Shown here piece after piece: positions 55,354 to 63,304 of a stretch of 64,000 bases of DNA (the stretch's first letter is position 1; every line of letters begins with the position of its first letter). A model generated the notes under the pieces. It was not told where the DNA came from. It saw nothing but the letters and a program-made list of their open reading frames with translations, and ran no database searches. The position numbers and the translations under genes were made by a program. Source of the DNA: JAJKIV01 sp036741775 (GTDB taxonomy: Bacteria > Gemmatimonadota > Gemmatimonadetes > Gemmatimonadales > Gemmatimonadaceae); assembly GCA_036741775.1 (NCBI GenBank), contig DAINRQ010000022.1:1-64000 (forward strand). The letters run 5' to 3'.

Positions 55354-56595
55354 TCAGCGGATCCGGAAACGGACCTCGCGGTACGCGCCGCCGGCTGCCG
55401 CGGCCTCGGCCGACGTTCCGCCAGCCTGGCGGTCCACGTCGAACAGGCGGGTCACGTTGTTCCCCGCCACGTCCTCGAGCGCGCGGTTCACGCGGATCAC
55501 GTACTCACCCCGGGTCCATGTCACCGACGGGGCGAAGAGCCAGGCGCTATCGCCCGCGGCGATCGTGACAGTGCCGGCGACCGCACGCCCAGCGGAATCG
55601 TGGACGGCCACCATGTGGCTCGCGAGCGCATGGTCGATCAGCTCCCCGAACGAAACGCGCAGGTGCGATCGCGTGCCGCCGGTGGGCGACACAATGTCCC
55701 AGCCGGCCGGATCGGGGGACGCGCGATCCGCCTCGATGGCCTCGAACGCGTGCTCGAACCCCGAGACGAGTGGGGCGCCGGCCCCATCCGTCCACTCGCG
55801 ATCGATCACCAGCCGGTAGCGGCGCCCCGCAACGAGCGGCGCCCCGGACTCGAGGTTGGTGCGAACGCCACGCTTCACCCGCCCCGGGTCGAGCAACAGC
55901 GTCAGGCGACGTCGGTCGGGGTCCCAGAGCTCCTGATCGAGGGCGAGAAAGGCACCACGCACCTCTCGCCCCGACTCATCGAGGAGTCTGATGTGAGCGA
56001 GGGCACTGCCCGGCTCCATCGGCGCCGACAGCTCCACGTACCAGCGGAGCAGGTTGCTCGGCAACCGCGCCGCCGACGGATGCACAGCGACGACGCGCGT
56101 CTCCGGCGTCTTCGCGACGGCCGGCAGCTCGAAACGGTGGACCAGACGGTCGGCGCCTAACGCTCGCCGACCGTCACTCGCGAGACGCGCGGTATCCACC
56201 TCCACGCGATACGCCACACCGGAGGCGAACGGGAACCGCGGCTCGAACCGGATCCGGTTCTCCGACACGCGATACCGGCCGATGATCGGCGGCGGCGCGG
56301 TGTCCGTCGAAGCCGCGTCGCCAACGCGCCCAGCAGCGCCATCGACGTACACCGCCACGAGTCGCGGCCACGTCGAGTCGTTTCCGGCGAGACGCTCGAC
56401 CGAGCGAAGAATCGCGGGGTCGACGCCCGCCACCTCCACGGAGTGCTGCGGGCCTGTCGTGACTGCCGTTACTTCGACCGCACCGACGCCACCGCTCCGC
56501 GGCCCCGTGCAGGCGACGGCGGACGCGGCGACGACCGTGGCGCCGAGCAGCCTTGCAGTCGCCCGGCGCCACACGAGATGCACCTCGCGAATCAC
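55354..56595 (-). CDS. Ig-like (SbsA-type) lipoprotein
   Basis: A 413-residue lipoprotein. The signal RATARLLGATVVAASAVACT gives a cysteine near residue 29. The body has SbsA/Big_5-like Ig repeats with typical lines: RIRFEPRFPFASGVAYRVEV, RWYVELSAPMEPGSALAHIR, YRLVIDREWTDGAGAPLVSG and FRVNRALEDVAGN-type EYVIRVNRALEDVAGN. It is an envelope protein of unknown role. The start is GTG at 56595, 19 bp after the end of the upstream propeller gene, so the two form an operon. Confidence 0.85.
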   Translation of the reverse strand: MIREVHLVWRRATARLLGATVVAASAVACTGPRSGGVGAVEVTAVTTGPQHSVEVAGVDPAILRSVERLAGNDSTWPRLVAVYVDGAAGRVGDAASTDTAPPPIIGRYRVSENRIRFEPRFPFASGVAYRVEVDTARLASDGRRALGADRLVHRFELPAVAKTPETRVVAVHPSAARLPSNLLRWYVELSAPMEPGSALAHIRLLDESGREVRGAFLALDQELWDPDRRRLTLLLDPGRVKRGVRTNLESGAPLVAGRRYRLVIDREWTDGAGAPLVSGFEHAFEAIEADRASPDPAGWDIVSPTGGTRSHLRVSFGELIDHALASHMVAVHDSAGRAVAGTVTIAAGDSAWLFAPSVTWTRGEYVIRVNRALEDVAGNNVTRLFDVDRQAGGTSAEAAAAGGAYREVRFRIR

Positions 56596-56614
56596 GTCCT
56601 TCAGCGGGCGCGGT

Positions 56615-57769
56615 TCAGAGCCAGTTCGTCGATTGGCTCACGACGTCGAGCGACCCATCCTCGATGTCGCGCTTCAACATCACGACGTTGGTCGCGTTGT
56701 AGTTGTCGAGCTGCAACACGCCCACGACCGCCACCGGCAGGTAGCCGACGCCCGCCGGCTCGTATGCCTGCGATACCGACGACGTCATCGCCTTCGCGCT
56801 CGCGATCTCCACCGGGTCCAGTCGCGTCAGGGTCCGGTTGCTGTTCGCCACGAGGATGTACTCTTTCCCCTTCGGGTTCGTGTAGCGAATCATGTCGAAC
56901 GGCCGGTTCCCGCCGCCGAGCTCCGCCACCGTCTTCCCGCGCACGTGCTTCTTCGCGGCCAGCTCGGCGCGCGCCATGGTCACGATGGGAGAGCAGCCGT
57001 AGCCCGCGACGAGCGATGGCGTTCCCGCGAGTGTGATCGGCACGAACGATTCGATCGGCGACGCCGTCTCGTACTTGTCGTGCGACGTGTGGTACATCTC
57101 CACTGTTGTGGCGCTTCCCGGCGCGCTGAACGGATACGGCAAGCGGCGCAAGGTCGACGCGAACTCCTCGTTCCCGAGTCCGGCGACGTAGAGCTCGCCG
57201 TCTACGAGCGCGACGTCCGTCACCGAGAATGAGCGGCGCGGCGCACCCCACGGCGTCTTCTGGTCGGCCGCGGGCGACGCGGGAATCTCGGCGCGCGCAT
57301 GGCGGATGTTCTCGAGCGGCAGGATCGTTACCCGCTCATCGACCTTCGTGACGCTGACGAGAACGGGGACTGCGCCGTCGCCTTTGCCGCGCGTCAACGA
57401 GAAATAGAGCGACTGCGACGTGGGGTGTGCGACCATGTCGGCGATGCGGATCTGGTCGCGCGTGGTGCCGAGCGCCGCGGCGATCTTCCCATCGACGTCC
57501 TCGATGCGAACGCCGGTGCGCGTCGTGTCACGGTGCGTATCGGCGACGTCGATCGCGTAGATGACCGCCGCGCGCGGATCGGCGAGGAAGAGCGTGCCGT
57601 CGCCGGAGAAGTGCATCACACCGGCGGACTGCAGCTGTACGGCGCCGAGGCGCATCGTCGAGCTGGACGGTGCCGCGCTCGACAGGTCCGCCGCGCTCGT
57701 TCCGTCCCTCGCGGCGAAAAGCGCCGCCATGGCTGCGGCGGTGAGCGTAACGCGAGAAAACCATCTCAT
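56615..57769 (-). CDS. secreted beta-propeller-like protein
   Basis: A 384-residue exported protein with a signal peptide (about 1-26, AAMAALFAARDGTSAADL). The body has propeller-like strands: VMHFSGDGTLFLADPRAAVI, DMVAHPTSQSLYFSLTRGKG, DVALVDGELYVAGLGNEEF, KGKEYILVANSNRTLTRLDP. No catalytic motif is recognised. GGAGGA lies 7-10 nt before the ATG at 57769. It is first in an operon with the Ig-like lipoprotein and diverges from the small lipoprotein at 58071; the 301-bp spacer between shows nothing obvious beyond one weak inverted sequence. Confidence 0.82.
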   Translation of the reverse strand: MRWFSRVTLTAAAMAALFAARDGTSAADLSSAAPSSSTMRLGAVQLQSAGVMHFSGDGTLFLADPRAAVIYAIDVADTHRDTTRTGVRIEDVDGKIAAALGTTRDQIRIADMVAHPTSQSLYFSLTRGKGDGAVPVLVSVTKVDERVTILPLENIRHARAEIPASPAADQKTPWGAPRRSFSVTDVALVDGELYVAGLGNEEFASTLRRLPYPFSAPGSATTVEMYHTSHDKYETASPIESFVPITLAGTPSLVAGYGCSPIVTMARAELAAKKHVRGKTVAELGGGNRPFDMIRYTNPKGKEYILVANSNRTLTRLDPVEIASAKAMTSSVSQAYEPAGVGYLPVAVVGVLQLDNYNATNVVMLKRDIEDGSLDVVSQSTNWL

Positions 57770-58070
57770 GACTGCTTCCTCCGCACTGTCGTGGTCCTGC
57801 AGGGTGGTCGCCCCGGGGCATGCTCGCCCCGAACGGGACGCTACGATACGGGGAACCCATGCGGCGTGGGTCAGCGCCACGTCGGGAAACGGTCAGAACT
57901 GCGGGACGAAACGCTACTCTCGCGACGTTGCGGTGGTACGGACGCAGCCGTCCGACTGGTATGCGCGGTCGTCTCGGAACGATCCGCCCACGCACCCCGT
58001 GGTGCTGGGAGCCCGTGTGCTCGATCGCGCGTGTCGATCGTCATCGTCACACAGCGACTCACAAGTAGCA

Positions 58071-58511
58071 ATGCGGATGATGGTGGCTTCGGTTTCGCGA
58101 GCGCGCCGGGCGCGTGCGTCGCTCGCGCTGCTTGCGTCGATGGTTCTCGCCGGTTGTGATCGCGAGACAGGCGACATTCACACACAGATCGCCGGCGACT
58201 ACGTGCGCGAGATCGACGGCCGGCCGATGAGCCAGTTCTACGCGCGACAGGTGCTGACGCTCCGCGCCAACGGCAGCTGGGTCCGGACGACGCGGATCGA
58301 GACGGCCGGCTACCCTCGCGAGAGTCCGCCGGATTCGGGGACGTACCGCATCGACGACGGCACGCTCGCGCTCCAATCGCTCGTGGAGCCCACGGCCGTA
58401 CCGGTGCGGTACACGCTGAGCGGCGATTCCTTGTTCAGCGCGGACGGCGCGCAGATGCACGCGTTGACGGGGTACGAGGTCGGGGAAGAGGTTCTGGTTC
58501 GCGACCGCTGA
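58071..58511 (+). CDS. small lipoprotein of unknown function
   Basis: A 146-residue protein with a type II signal: RARASLALLASMVLAGC has the lipobox LAGC (cysteine near residue 29). The mature part is a small beta-rich domain (GDYVREIDGRPMSQFYARQV, LTLRANGSWVRTTRIETAGY, GTYRIDDGTLALQSLVEPTA). It resembles lipocalin-like envelope domains without a specific match. An ATG at 58080 is an alternative start. It ends near a terminator-like hairpin. Confidence 0.82.
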   Translation: MRMMVASVSRARRARASLALLASMVLAGCDRETGDIHTQIAGDYVREIDGRPMSQFYARQVLTLRANGSWVRTTRIETAGYPRESPPDSGTYRIDDGTLALQSLVEPTAVPVRYTLSGDSLFSADGAQMHALTGYEVGEEVLVRDR

Positions 58512-58542
58512 ACCGTGGTCGCGGATGAGCCTAACGAATGAA

Positions 58543-58568
58543 GGGTCGGTGCGCTCTCGCACCGACCC
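58543..58568. terminator. perfect 10-bp hairpin between convergent ends
   Basis: GGGTCGGTGC (58543-58552) pairs with GCACCGACCC (58559-58568) around GCTCTC. It lies between the lipoprotein stop at 58511 and the RCC1 remnant and follows a CCTAACG motif at 58530. No T-run follows. Confidence 0.6.
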
Positions 58569-58625
58569 CTGATCGGTTGCCGTTCCGGTGCCTGTTCCCC
58601 AGTTCCCGGGCGTTCCCCGTTTGCC

Positions 58626-59216
58626 TCAACCCTCCGGCGGCGGCAGGACCACCGGCGCGACCGACGCCGCCGTCGTCCCGTTCCCCAGCTGGCCAGACGT
58701 GTTGTCGCCCCAGCATACCGCCTGCCCCGATGTCGTGATCGCACAGCTGTGCCGCTCACCCACACTCACCTGCGACAGCACGTGCGGCGAGCCAGCGGCG
58801 CTCGGGCGGTTCGGCCCATAATTCGCGACCAGCGTTGGTCCTGCCTGCCCATCGCCGTTGAACCCCCAGCACCAACCCTGACCCGCCTGCGCCACGCCAC
58901 ACACGTGGCCCCAGCCCACCGCGAGGTCAGTGAATGAAAGCGGCGACGACTGCCCGTCCGGCGCGAGCACGGCCTGCGGCGCCGCGCCGGTCGTGGCGCG
59001 TCCACAGGCGACGAGCCGGCCAAGATGCACTGAGGAGAATGCCACCGCCGTCGGCTGCTGCACCGGCGCCGGCTCGGTGATCGTCCCCGTCAGGCCGGTG
59101 CCGAGCCGGTCATCCTCGTTGAAGCCCCAGCAGTAGGCCTGGCCGGTCGTGGACACACCGCACGTCGATGACGGTCCCGCGCTCAGCTGGGCGAAGGCGA
59201 TCGACGCGGAGGCGGT
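58626..59216 (-). pseudogene. RCC1-repeat protein remnant lacking its N-terminus
   Basis: About 195 codons remain of an RCC1-type propeller: AFAQLSAGPSSTCGVSTTGQ, YCWGFNEDDRLGTG, DLAVGWGHVCGVAQAG, WCWGFNGDGQAG, VSVGERHSCAITTSGQAVCW and GDNTSGQLGNGT. A stop follows VVLPPPEG. Upstream of about 59216 the frame runs into the antisense of a TPR gene, and no start or signal peptide exists. RCC1 repeat proteins in this group are normally longer and exported. So this is a 5'-truncated gene. Confidence 0.8.
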
Positions 59217-59484
59217 GGAGCCTTCCGGCACGCGATCTTCTCCTGGAATCTCGGCTACACGCGCACGAACCTCGAGCTGGGGCGAGCGCTGCTGCGCCTG
59301 GGCCGGCCGCGTGAGGCGGTGGCGGCGCTGCAACCGGCACTGCGTGGCTCGCTCGAGGTGAACAACTCGTATGTGACGCACGGCGCTGCACCGTGCGCTC
59401 GCGGACGCGTGGCGCGCGGCGGGGAACCGCGACAGCGCGGCGACGCACGCGCGATGGGTTCGTCTGGCGACCGGACGGCGTTAG
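59217..59484 (+). pseudogene. C-terminal remnant of a kinase-TPR type protein, frameshifted
   Basis: The plus strand reads FRHAIFSWNLGYTRTNLELG, RALLRLGRPREAVAALQPAL and RGSLEVNNSYVTH, then after a frame change near 59380-59390 ALHRALADAWRAAGNRDSAA and THARWVRLATGRR with a stop. This is the usual end of TPR regions in kinase or SARP-like proteins. No start exists because the 5' part is gone, and a 1- or 2-base change breaks the frame. The stop TAG lies in a CGTTAGG motif shared with the stop of the convergent methyltransferase. Confidence 0.78.
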
Positions 59485-60173
59485 GCCTGCGGCGTGAGCT
59501 CGAACGTACCGATCGGTCGCGGCGTGCCGGTCGCGCCGACCGTCCATTTCGTGACCGTGATGCGCCAGCCGGCCCCTTCCAGCGCGTCGAGGAATCGAAG
59601 GCCGAGTGGGCGAAAGGGATCGGCGAGCAGGATGCGTCCGTTGGGCGCGAGGTTCGACTCGAAGATCGGCCGCAGGTGCTCGTGCATCGGCTCTGAGTAG
59701 ATGACGTCCGCGCCGATGATCAGGTCGTAGCGGGCGGGGTCGTCCCAGAGCGTCCAGTCCGCGATCCGGTGCTCGATGGTCGTGACGCCGTTGCGCTCGG
59801 CGTTGCGCCGGCAGATGGACATCGGCACTTCGTGTCGATCGGTCTGGACGACGTTCGCGCCGAGCGACGCGGCGACGATGCCTGGCAGCCCGGTACCGGC
59901 TCCGAGCTCGAGCACGGTGCGGCCGCGGAGGTCAGCGGCTCGCGCGATCAGCTCGTGCGCGAGGGCGATGGCGGCTGGCCAGAGGGCGATCCCGTACGGC
60001 GGTCGCGGGTCCTCGCTCAGCAGGAGTTGCTCGTCGAGGTCCGACAGGACGGCGCCGGCGTGGAGGATACCCCAGGCTCGCCCGCCGAGTCGGAGGTGGT
60101 ATTCCTGCAGCGGGATCTCGCCGGCCGGCGTGCGGAGCGTGGGTCGATCGTCGTTAGGTGGTGGCACGTGCAC
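59481..60173 (-). CDS. SAM-dependent methyltransferase (METTL21/FAM86-like)
   Basis: A 230-residue class I methyltransferase. The SAM-binding motif is VLELGAGTGLPGIVAASLGA; NVVQTDRHEVP is motif II-like; DWTLWDDPARYDLIIGADVI is the post-II region of the lysine-methyltransferase group (PF10294). Members methylate protein lysines or, in bacteria, unknown targets. I start at GTG 60173 because GGAG lies 7 nt upstream; an upstream start would add 11 residues. The stop TAA sits in a CGTTAGG motif shared with the TPR remnant on the other strand. Target unknown. Confidence 0.9.
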   Translation of the reverse strand: MHVPPPNDDRPTLRTPAGEIPLQEYHLRLGGRAWGILHAGAVLSDLDEQLLLSEDPRPPYGIALWPAAIALAHELIARAADLRGRTVLELGAGTGLPGIVAASLGANVVQTDRHEVPMSICRRNAERNGVTTIEHRIADWTLWDDPARYDLIIGADVIYSEPMHEHLRPIFESNLAPNGRILLADPFRPLGLRFLDALEGAGWRITVTKWTVGATGTPRPIGTFELTPQA

Positions 60174-60307
60174 CCATGGGCTCCTGCGGGGGAGGCGGGT
60201 GCGCAATTTATTCCTTGCCCGGGCCGGGTGGCAGCGGTCGCGCCGGCGTCCGACGCTTGTTTCTGGCCTTGCGACCCCATGGCCTCAGCGGATGCTCGGC
60301 GCGCGTG

Positions 60308-60336
60308 ATTTAGGCGGCGGGCGACGCCGCCTAAAT
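60308..60336. promoter_or_regulatory. perfect 12-bp inverted repeat ATTTAGGCGGCG
   Basis: ATTTAGGCGGCG (60308-60319) and CGCCGCCTAAAT (60325-60336) flank GGCGA. It lies in the 356-bp spacer between two divergent genes, where an operator or a hairpin could act. The spacer also holds a CCTAACG motif at 60360 and TGTGTTAGGCACA near 60467. No gene is seen in it. Confidence 0.65.
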
Positions 60337-60529
60337 ATCGACGCCATCGTGACCGGTGTCCTAACGCCGCGTCCTTCTGGCACTTACGGGGCGGGTACAT
60401 CCCCCGGCAGATGAGCGGCGATTTCTGCGGCGTGCACGTGCTGGACAAGTCATCGGCCGCCTGTCTAATTGTGTTAGGCACAAAGTACCAAAATGAAGTT
60501 GGGCGGACGAACCCATTCCGACAACTCAC

Positions 60530-60850
60530 ATGGAGCGAGCGGTCATCGTAGCGTACACCCCGAAGTTGGGTCAGGAGGACGCGCTGCTTGCGGCAGTGCA
60601 GCGGCACCTCGCCGTCCTGCGGGAGGAGAAGTTGATCTCCGACCGCGCGCCGTACGTACTGCGGTCAGCGAGTGGCGCCGTCGTGGAGGTGTTCCAGTGG
60701 CGCTCCGCGGAGGCCATCCGCGCGGCGCACGGAAATGCTGCGGTGCAGGCGCTCTGGGCGGAGTTCGCGGCGGCCTGCGAGTACACGCCGCTCGCGCAAC
60801 TGCCGGAGGCGCAGCAGCTGTTCGCCGAGTTCGAACCCATCGCGGCATGA
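60530..60850 (+). CDS. small dimeric alpha+beta barrel protein
   Basis: A 106-residue protein with the ferredoxin-like alpha+beta (Dabb/ABM) pattern: ERAVIVAYTPKLGQEDALLA, then VLREEKLISDRAPYVLRSAS and VVEVFQWRSAEAIRAAHGNA. Such proteins act as monooxygenases, isomerases or hydrolases, often with histidine and asparagine in the active cleft. Function unknown. The ATG at 60530 gives the full fold; a weak ribosome-binding site precedes it. Confidence 0.75.
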   Translation: MERAVIVAYTPKLGQEDALLAAVQRHLAVLREEKLISDRAPYVLRSASGAVVEVFQWRSAEAIRAAHGNAAVQALWAEFAAACEYTPLAQLPEAQQLFAEFEPIAA

Positions 60851-60945
60851 CCGCCGCCCAACGAGTCGTTGCACTTGACGAACGCGCGCAGCAGTCCTCG
60901 CGGCAGCATGGATCAGGTTCGCGCGGTCGCAGGTGAACTCTGGCG

Positions 60946-61359
60946 TTAGGCAGCCGGTCGCGTCCGTCCGCCGCCGTCGCGACCGAGGGTTCGGAGAAAC
61001 GCCTCGACGCGCGCCAGATCGGGGCGAAAATCCGCCACGACGCGCACCAGGCTTCCATCCGCGGACGGCAATGGAGCCTCGAGCACCACGATGTTGTTGA
61101 CGCCAAGTTCCCGGCCGGTCGCCACGTCCTCGAGCGCCAACCGCGCGCCTTTCCATTTGGCCGCCGCCACGTCCGCGAAATCGCCGGCGCTCGGCGACCA
61201 GAACTGCGTCACCGCGAAGACGCGCCCCAACGCCTGGGCCGCCGGAGCCACTCGGACATAGCCAGCAGTCCGCTCCAACGTCGCGTGCGCGAGCCCTTCA
61301 GGCCGGGCGAACCGCGCGGTACCGATGGGCACGCCACCACATGTTACTCGAACGAGCAT
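60946..61359 (-). CDS. hypothetical protein
   Basis: A 137-residue soluble protein without a recognised family. It begins LVRVTCGGVPIGTARFARPE and has GRVFAVTQFWSPSAGDFADV, a basic-charged KWKGARLALEDVATG and ADFRPDLARVEAFLRTLGRD near the end. GAGG lies 7 nt before the ATG at 61359. Its stop TAA lies in a CGTTAGG motif. It is a single gene on the minus strand, 174 bp from the GNAT gene's stop. Nothing supports a function. Confidence 0.6.
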   Translation of the reverse strand: MLVRVTCGGVPIGTARFARPEGLAHATLERTAGYVRVAPAAQALGRVFAVTQFWSPSAGDFADVAAAKWKGARLALEDVATGRELGVNNIVVLEAPLPSADGSLVRVVADFRPDLARVEAFLRTLGRDGGGRTRPAA

Positions 61360-61533
61360 GGGGAAACCTCGAGCGTGGCGGCTCACGGCCGCCGCCCGCA
61401 CCGGGGGACACCTGGACGAATGAATCAACAACGTGAGACGACCGCATAGTACTTCGCCTTCAGTGCCGTTGAACACTGGGGTTACTACGAGGTTTGGCCA
61501 GGATTTCGCCGCCCGCGCCCGGCCCGCAGCCCA

Positions 61534-62037
61534 TCAACCGCTCGACGAGCGCAACGGCTTCGCGAGCGTCACGAGATACGCGACGAAGCCCGAGCGCACG
61601 TAGAGATCGTGGGCCGCACGGTTCTCGCTCAGGACGCCGATGCGAAGCTCCGTCGCGCCGGACGCCCGGGCGTAGCGCTCCGCCGCCGCGAGCAGGACCG
61701 CGCCGATGCCGCTTCGCCGGAACGCCGAACGAACGACGAGGTCGGACACGAGCGCGAACTCGCCCGGCGGGTCATCGAGCTCCTCGAATGGCACGCGCGC
61801 GTAAATGGCCACCGTGCCTGCGATGACGCCATTCGATTCCGCGACGAAGATCGCTCCCGCCCACCTGCGGCACCGCTCGAGCATCTGGGCGACGTACTCG
61901 TCGGCCATCGCCTCCCCGGGCCGGAGGCGCGGGTCGATCCGTCGCTCGAACTCCTGCAGCTCGATCACGCACTCGCGGAGGCCGAGCGCGTCGCCGTCGC
62001 GGTACTCTCGAATGGCCGGGGTGCTGGCGTCGTTCAT
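61534..62037 (-). CDS. GNAT-family N-acetyltransferase
   Basis: A 167-residue acetyltransferase. The acetyl-CoA-binding motif is FRRSGIGAVLLAAAERYARA, preceded by the beta strand ALVSDLVVRSAF; VLSENRAAHDLYVRSGFV is the C-terminal beta-bulge region. It transfers an acetyl group to an unknown amine. ATG at 62037. It is 13 bp downstream of matC, so probably on one transcript with matBC, though a link to malonate metabolism is not evident. Confidence 0.9.
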   Translation of the reverse strand: MNDASTPAIREYRDGDALGLRECVIELQEFERRIDPRLRPGEAMADEYVAQMLERCRRWAGAIFVAESNGVIAGTVAIYARVPFEELDDPPGEFALVSDLVVRSAFRRSGIGAVLLAAAERYARASGATELRIGVLSENRAAHDLYVRSGFVAYLVTLAKPLRSSSG

Positions 62038-62050
62038 GATCCGCGTGCGC

Positions 62051-63304
62051 CTACGCCCGCGCCAGCACGCCGGCCAGCGCCTGACAGAGCACCGCCCCGA
62101 CCACACTCATCGACAACCCCCAGATGAGCAGCTGGCGGAACAGGGTGCGCGCGTGCGCCGGGTCGCCAACGGCGGCCACACACAGCGCGCCTAGCGTCGA
62201 GAGCGGAGAAACGTCGACCATGGAGCCACCGACGTTGATGCTGAGCGCCACGGCCAGCGGGTCGCCCCCGCCAACCTTCGTCACCAGACTCGGCACCGCC
62301 GGCAGGAATACCGGCAGCACGACGCCCACCGTGCTGCTCCAGCTCGAGATGAGCCCCGTAACGAACGCCACCATGCCGTTCACCGTCGCGGGCGACGCCA
62401 GCGCCGCGAGCATGGACGTGAACAGCTCCATCCCCCCGGTTCGCTCGAGCAACGCGATGAGAACCGTGACGCCACACACCATCACGATCACGCCCCACGG
62501 CACGCGACGCACGCCCGACTGCTCGTCGGCAACGCGCGCGAGAACGAGCAACACGGCGGCGGCGAATGCGGCCATCCCGACGTTCAGCGTGAAGCCCACC
62601 ACGCCCACGATCCAGACGCTCACGACCCCGATGGTCAGCCAGTGGCGCCGTTCGAGCGTCGTGACCGGCGCAGCGGCACCTTCGCCCTCGCTCCCACGCG
62701 CATGCAATCGGTAGCCGCCGAGGAGCAGGTAGGCGGCGAGGGCGACGAGCGCGTGGGCGACGAGGTTGGCGATCCACACCTTTCCGGGATACGGGCCGAT
62801 TCCCGCCTCCGCCATCTTCGTGTTCGCCACTACACCAACTGCGCTGATGGGCGACAGGTTCCCCGCATTCGCGCCGTTCGCGATCATGAGCGCGGTGAGA
62901 AAGGGCGAGATGCCGGCACGCAGCCCGATTGCCATCGCCAGCGGAATGAGCAGCGCCACGGTCGAGATCGCGCCTGGACCGATGGACGACAGCACGAAGG
63001 CGATCGCGAAGAACACGAGCGGGATCGCGCGCGCGTTTCCGCGCGCCAGGAGGATGGCGCGATTCGCCAGCCGCTCGAGCGTGCCGTTCGTTTCCGCGAG
63101 AGCGAACAGCAGCGTCACCCCGGTGAGCGTGAGGAAGAGCGAGGACGGAAATCCGGTGGCGACCTGCTCGGGGCGCAGGCCGGCGAGCGTGGTGCCGATG
63201 ATCCAGGCGAACACCATCGCCAGCACGCCGACGTTGACGCGGGACGTGAGCGAGACCGCGATGGCGACGAGGAGCGCGATGAGCGACGCGACCGCCGGGC
63301 TCAC
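62051..63304 (-). CDS. matC: MatC-like dicarboxylate (malonate) transporter
   Basis: A 417-residue membrane protein with about 11-12 hydrophobic segments. The MatC-type repeats ANGANAGNLSPISAVGVVAN in the first half and SINVGGSMVDVSPLSTLGAL in the second are the substrate-binding signatures. It is expected to take up malonate or similar dicarboxylates. The GTG start overlaps the matB stop (GTGA), so both are co-translated. The identification rests on these motifs and on the matB neighbour; another dicarboxylate is possible. Confidence 0.85.
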   Translation of the reverse strand: MSPAVASLIALLVAIAVSLTSRVNVGVLAMVFAWIIGTTLAGLRPEQVATGFPSSLFLTLTGVTLLFALAETNGTLERLANRAILLARGNARAIPLVFFAIAFVLSSIGPGAISTVALLIPLAMAIGLRAGISPFLTALMIANGANAGNLSPISAVGVVANTKMAEAGIGPYPGKVWIANLVAHALVALAAYLLLGGYRLHARGSEGEGAAAPVTTLERRHWLTIGVVSVWIVGVVGFTLNVGMAAFAAAVLLVLARVADEQSGVRRVPWGVIVMVCGVTVLIALLERTGGMELFTSMLAALASPATVNGMVAFVTGLISSWSSTVGVVLPVFLPAVPSLVTKVGGGDPLAVALSINVGGSMVDVSPLSTLGALCVAAVGDPAHARTLFRQLLIWGLSMSVVGAVLCQALAGVLARA

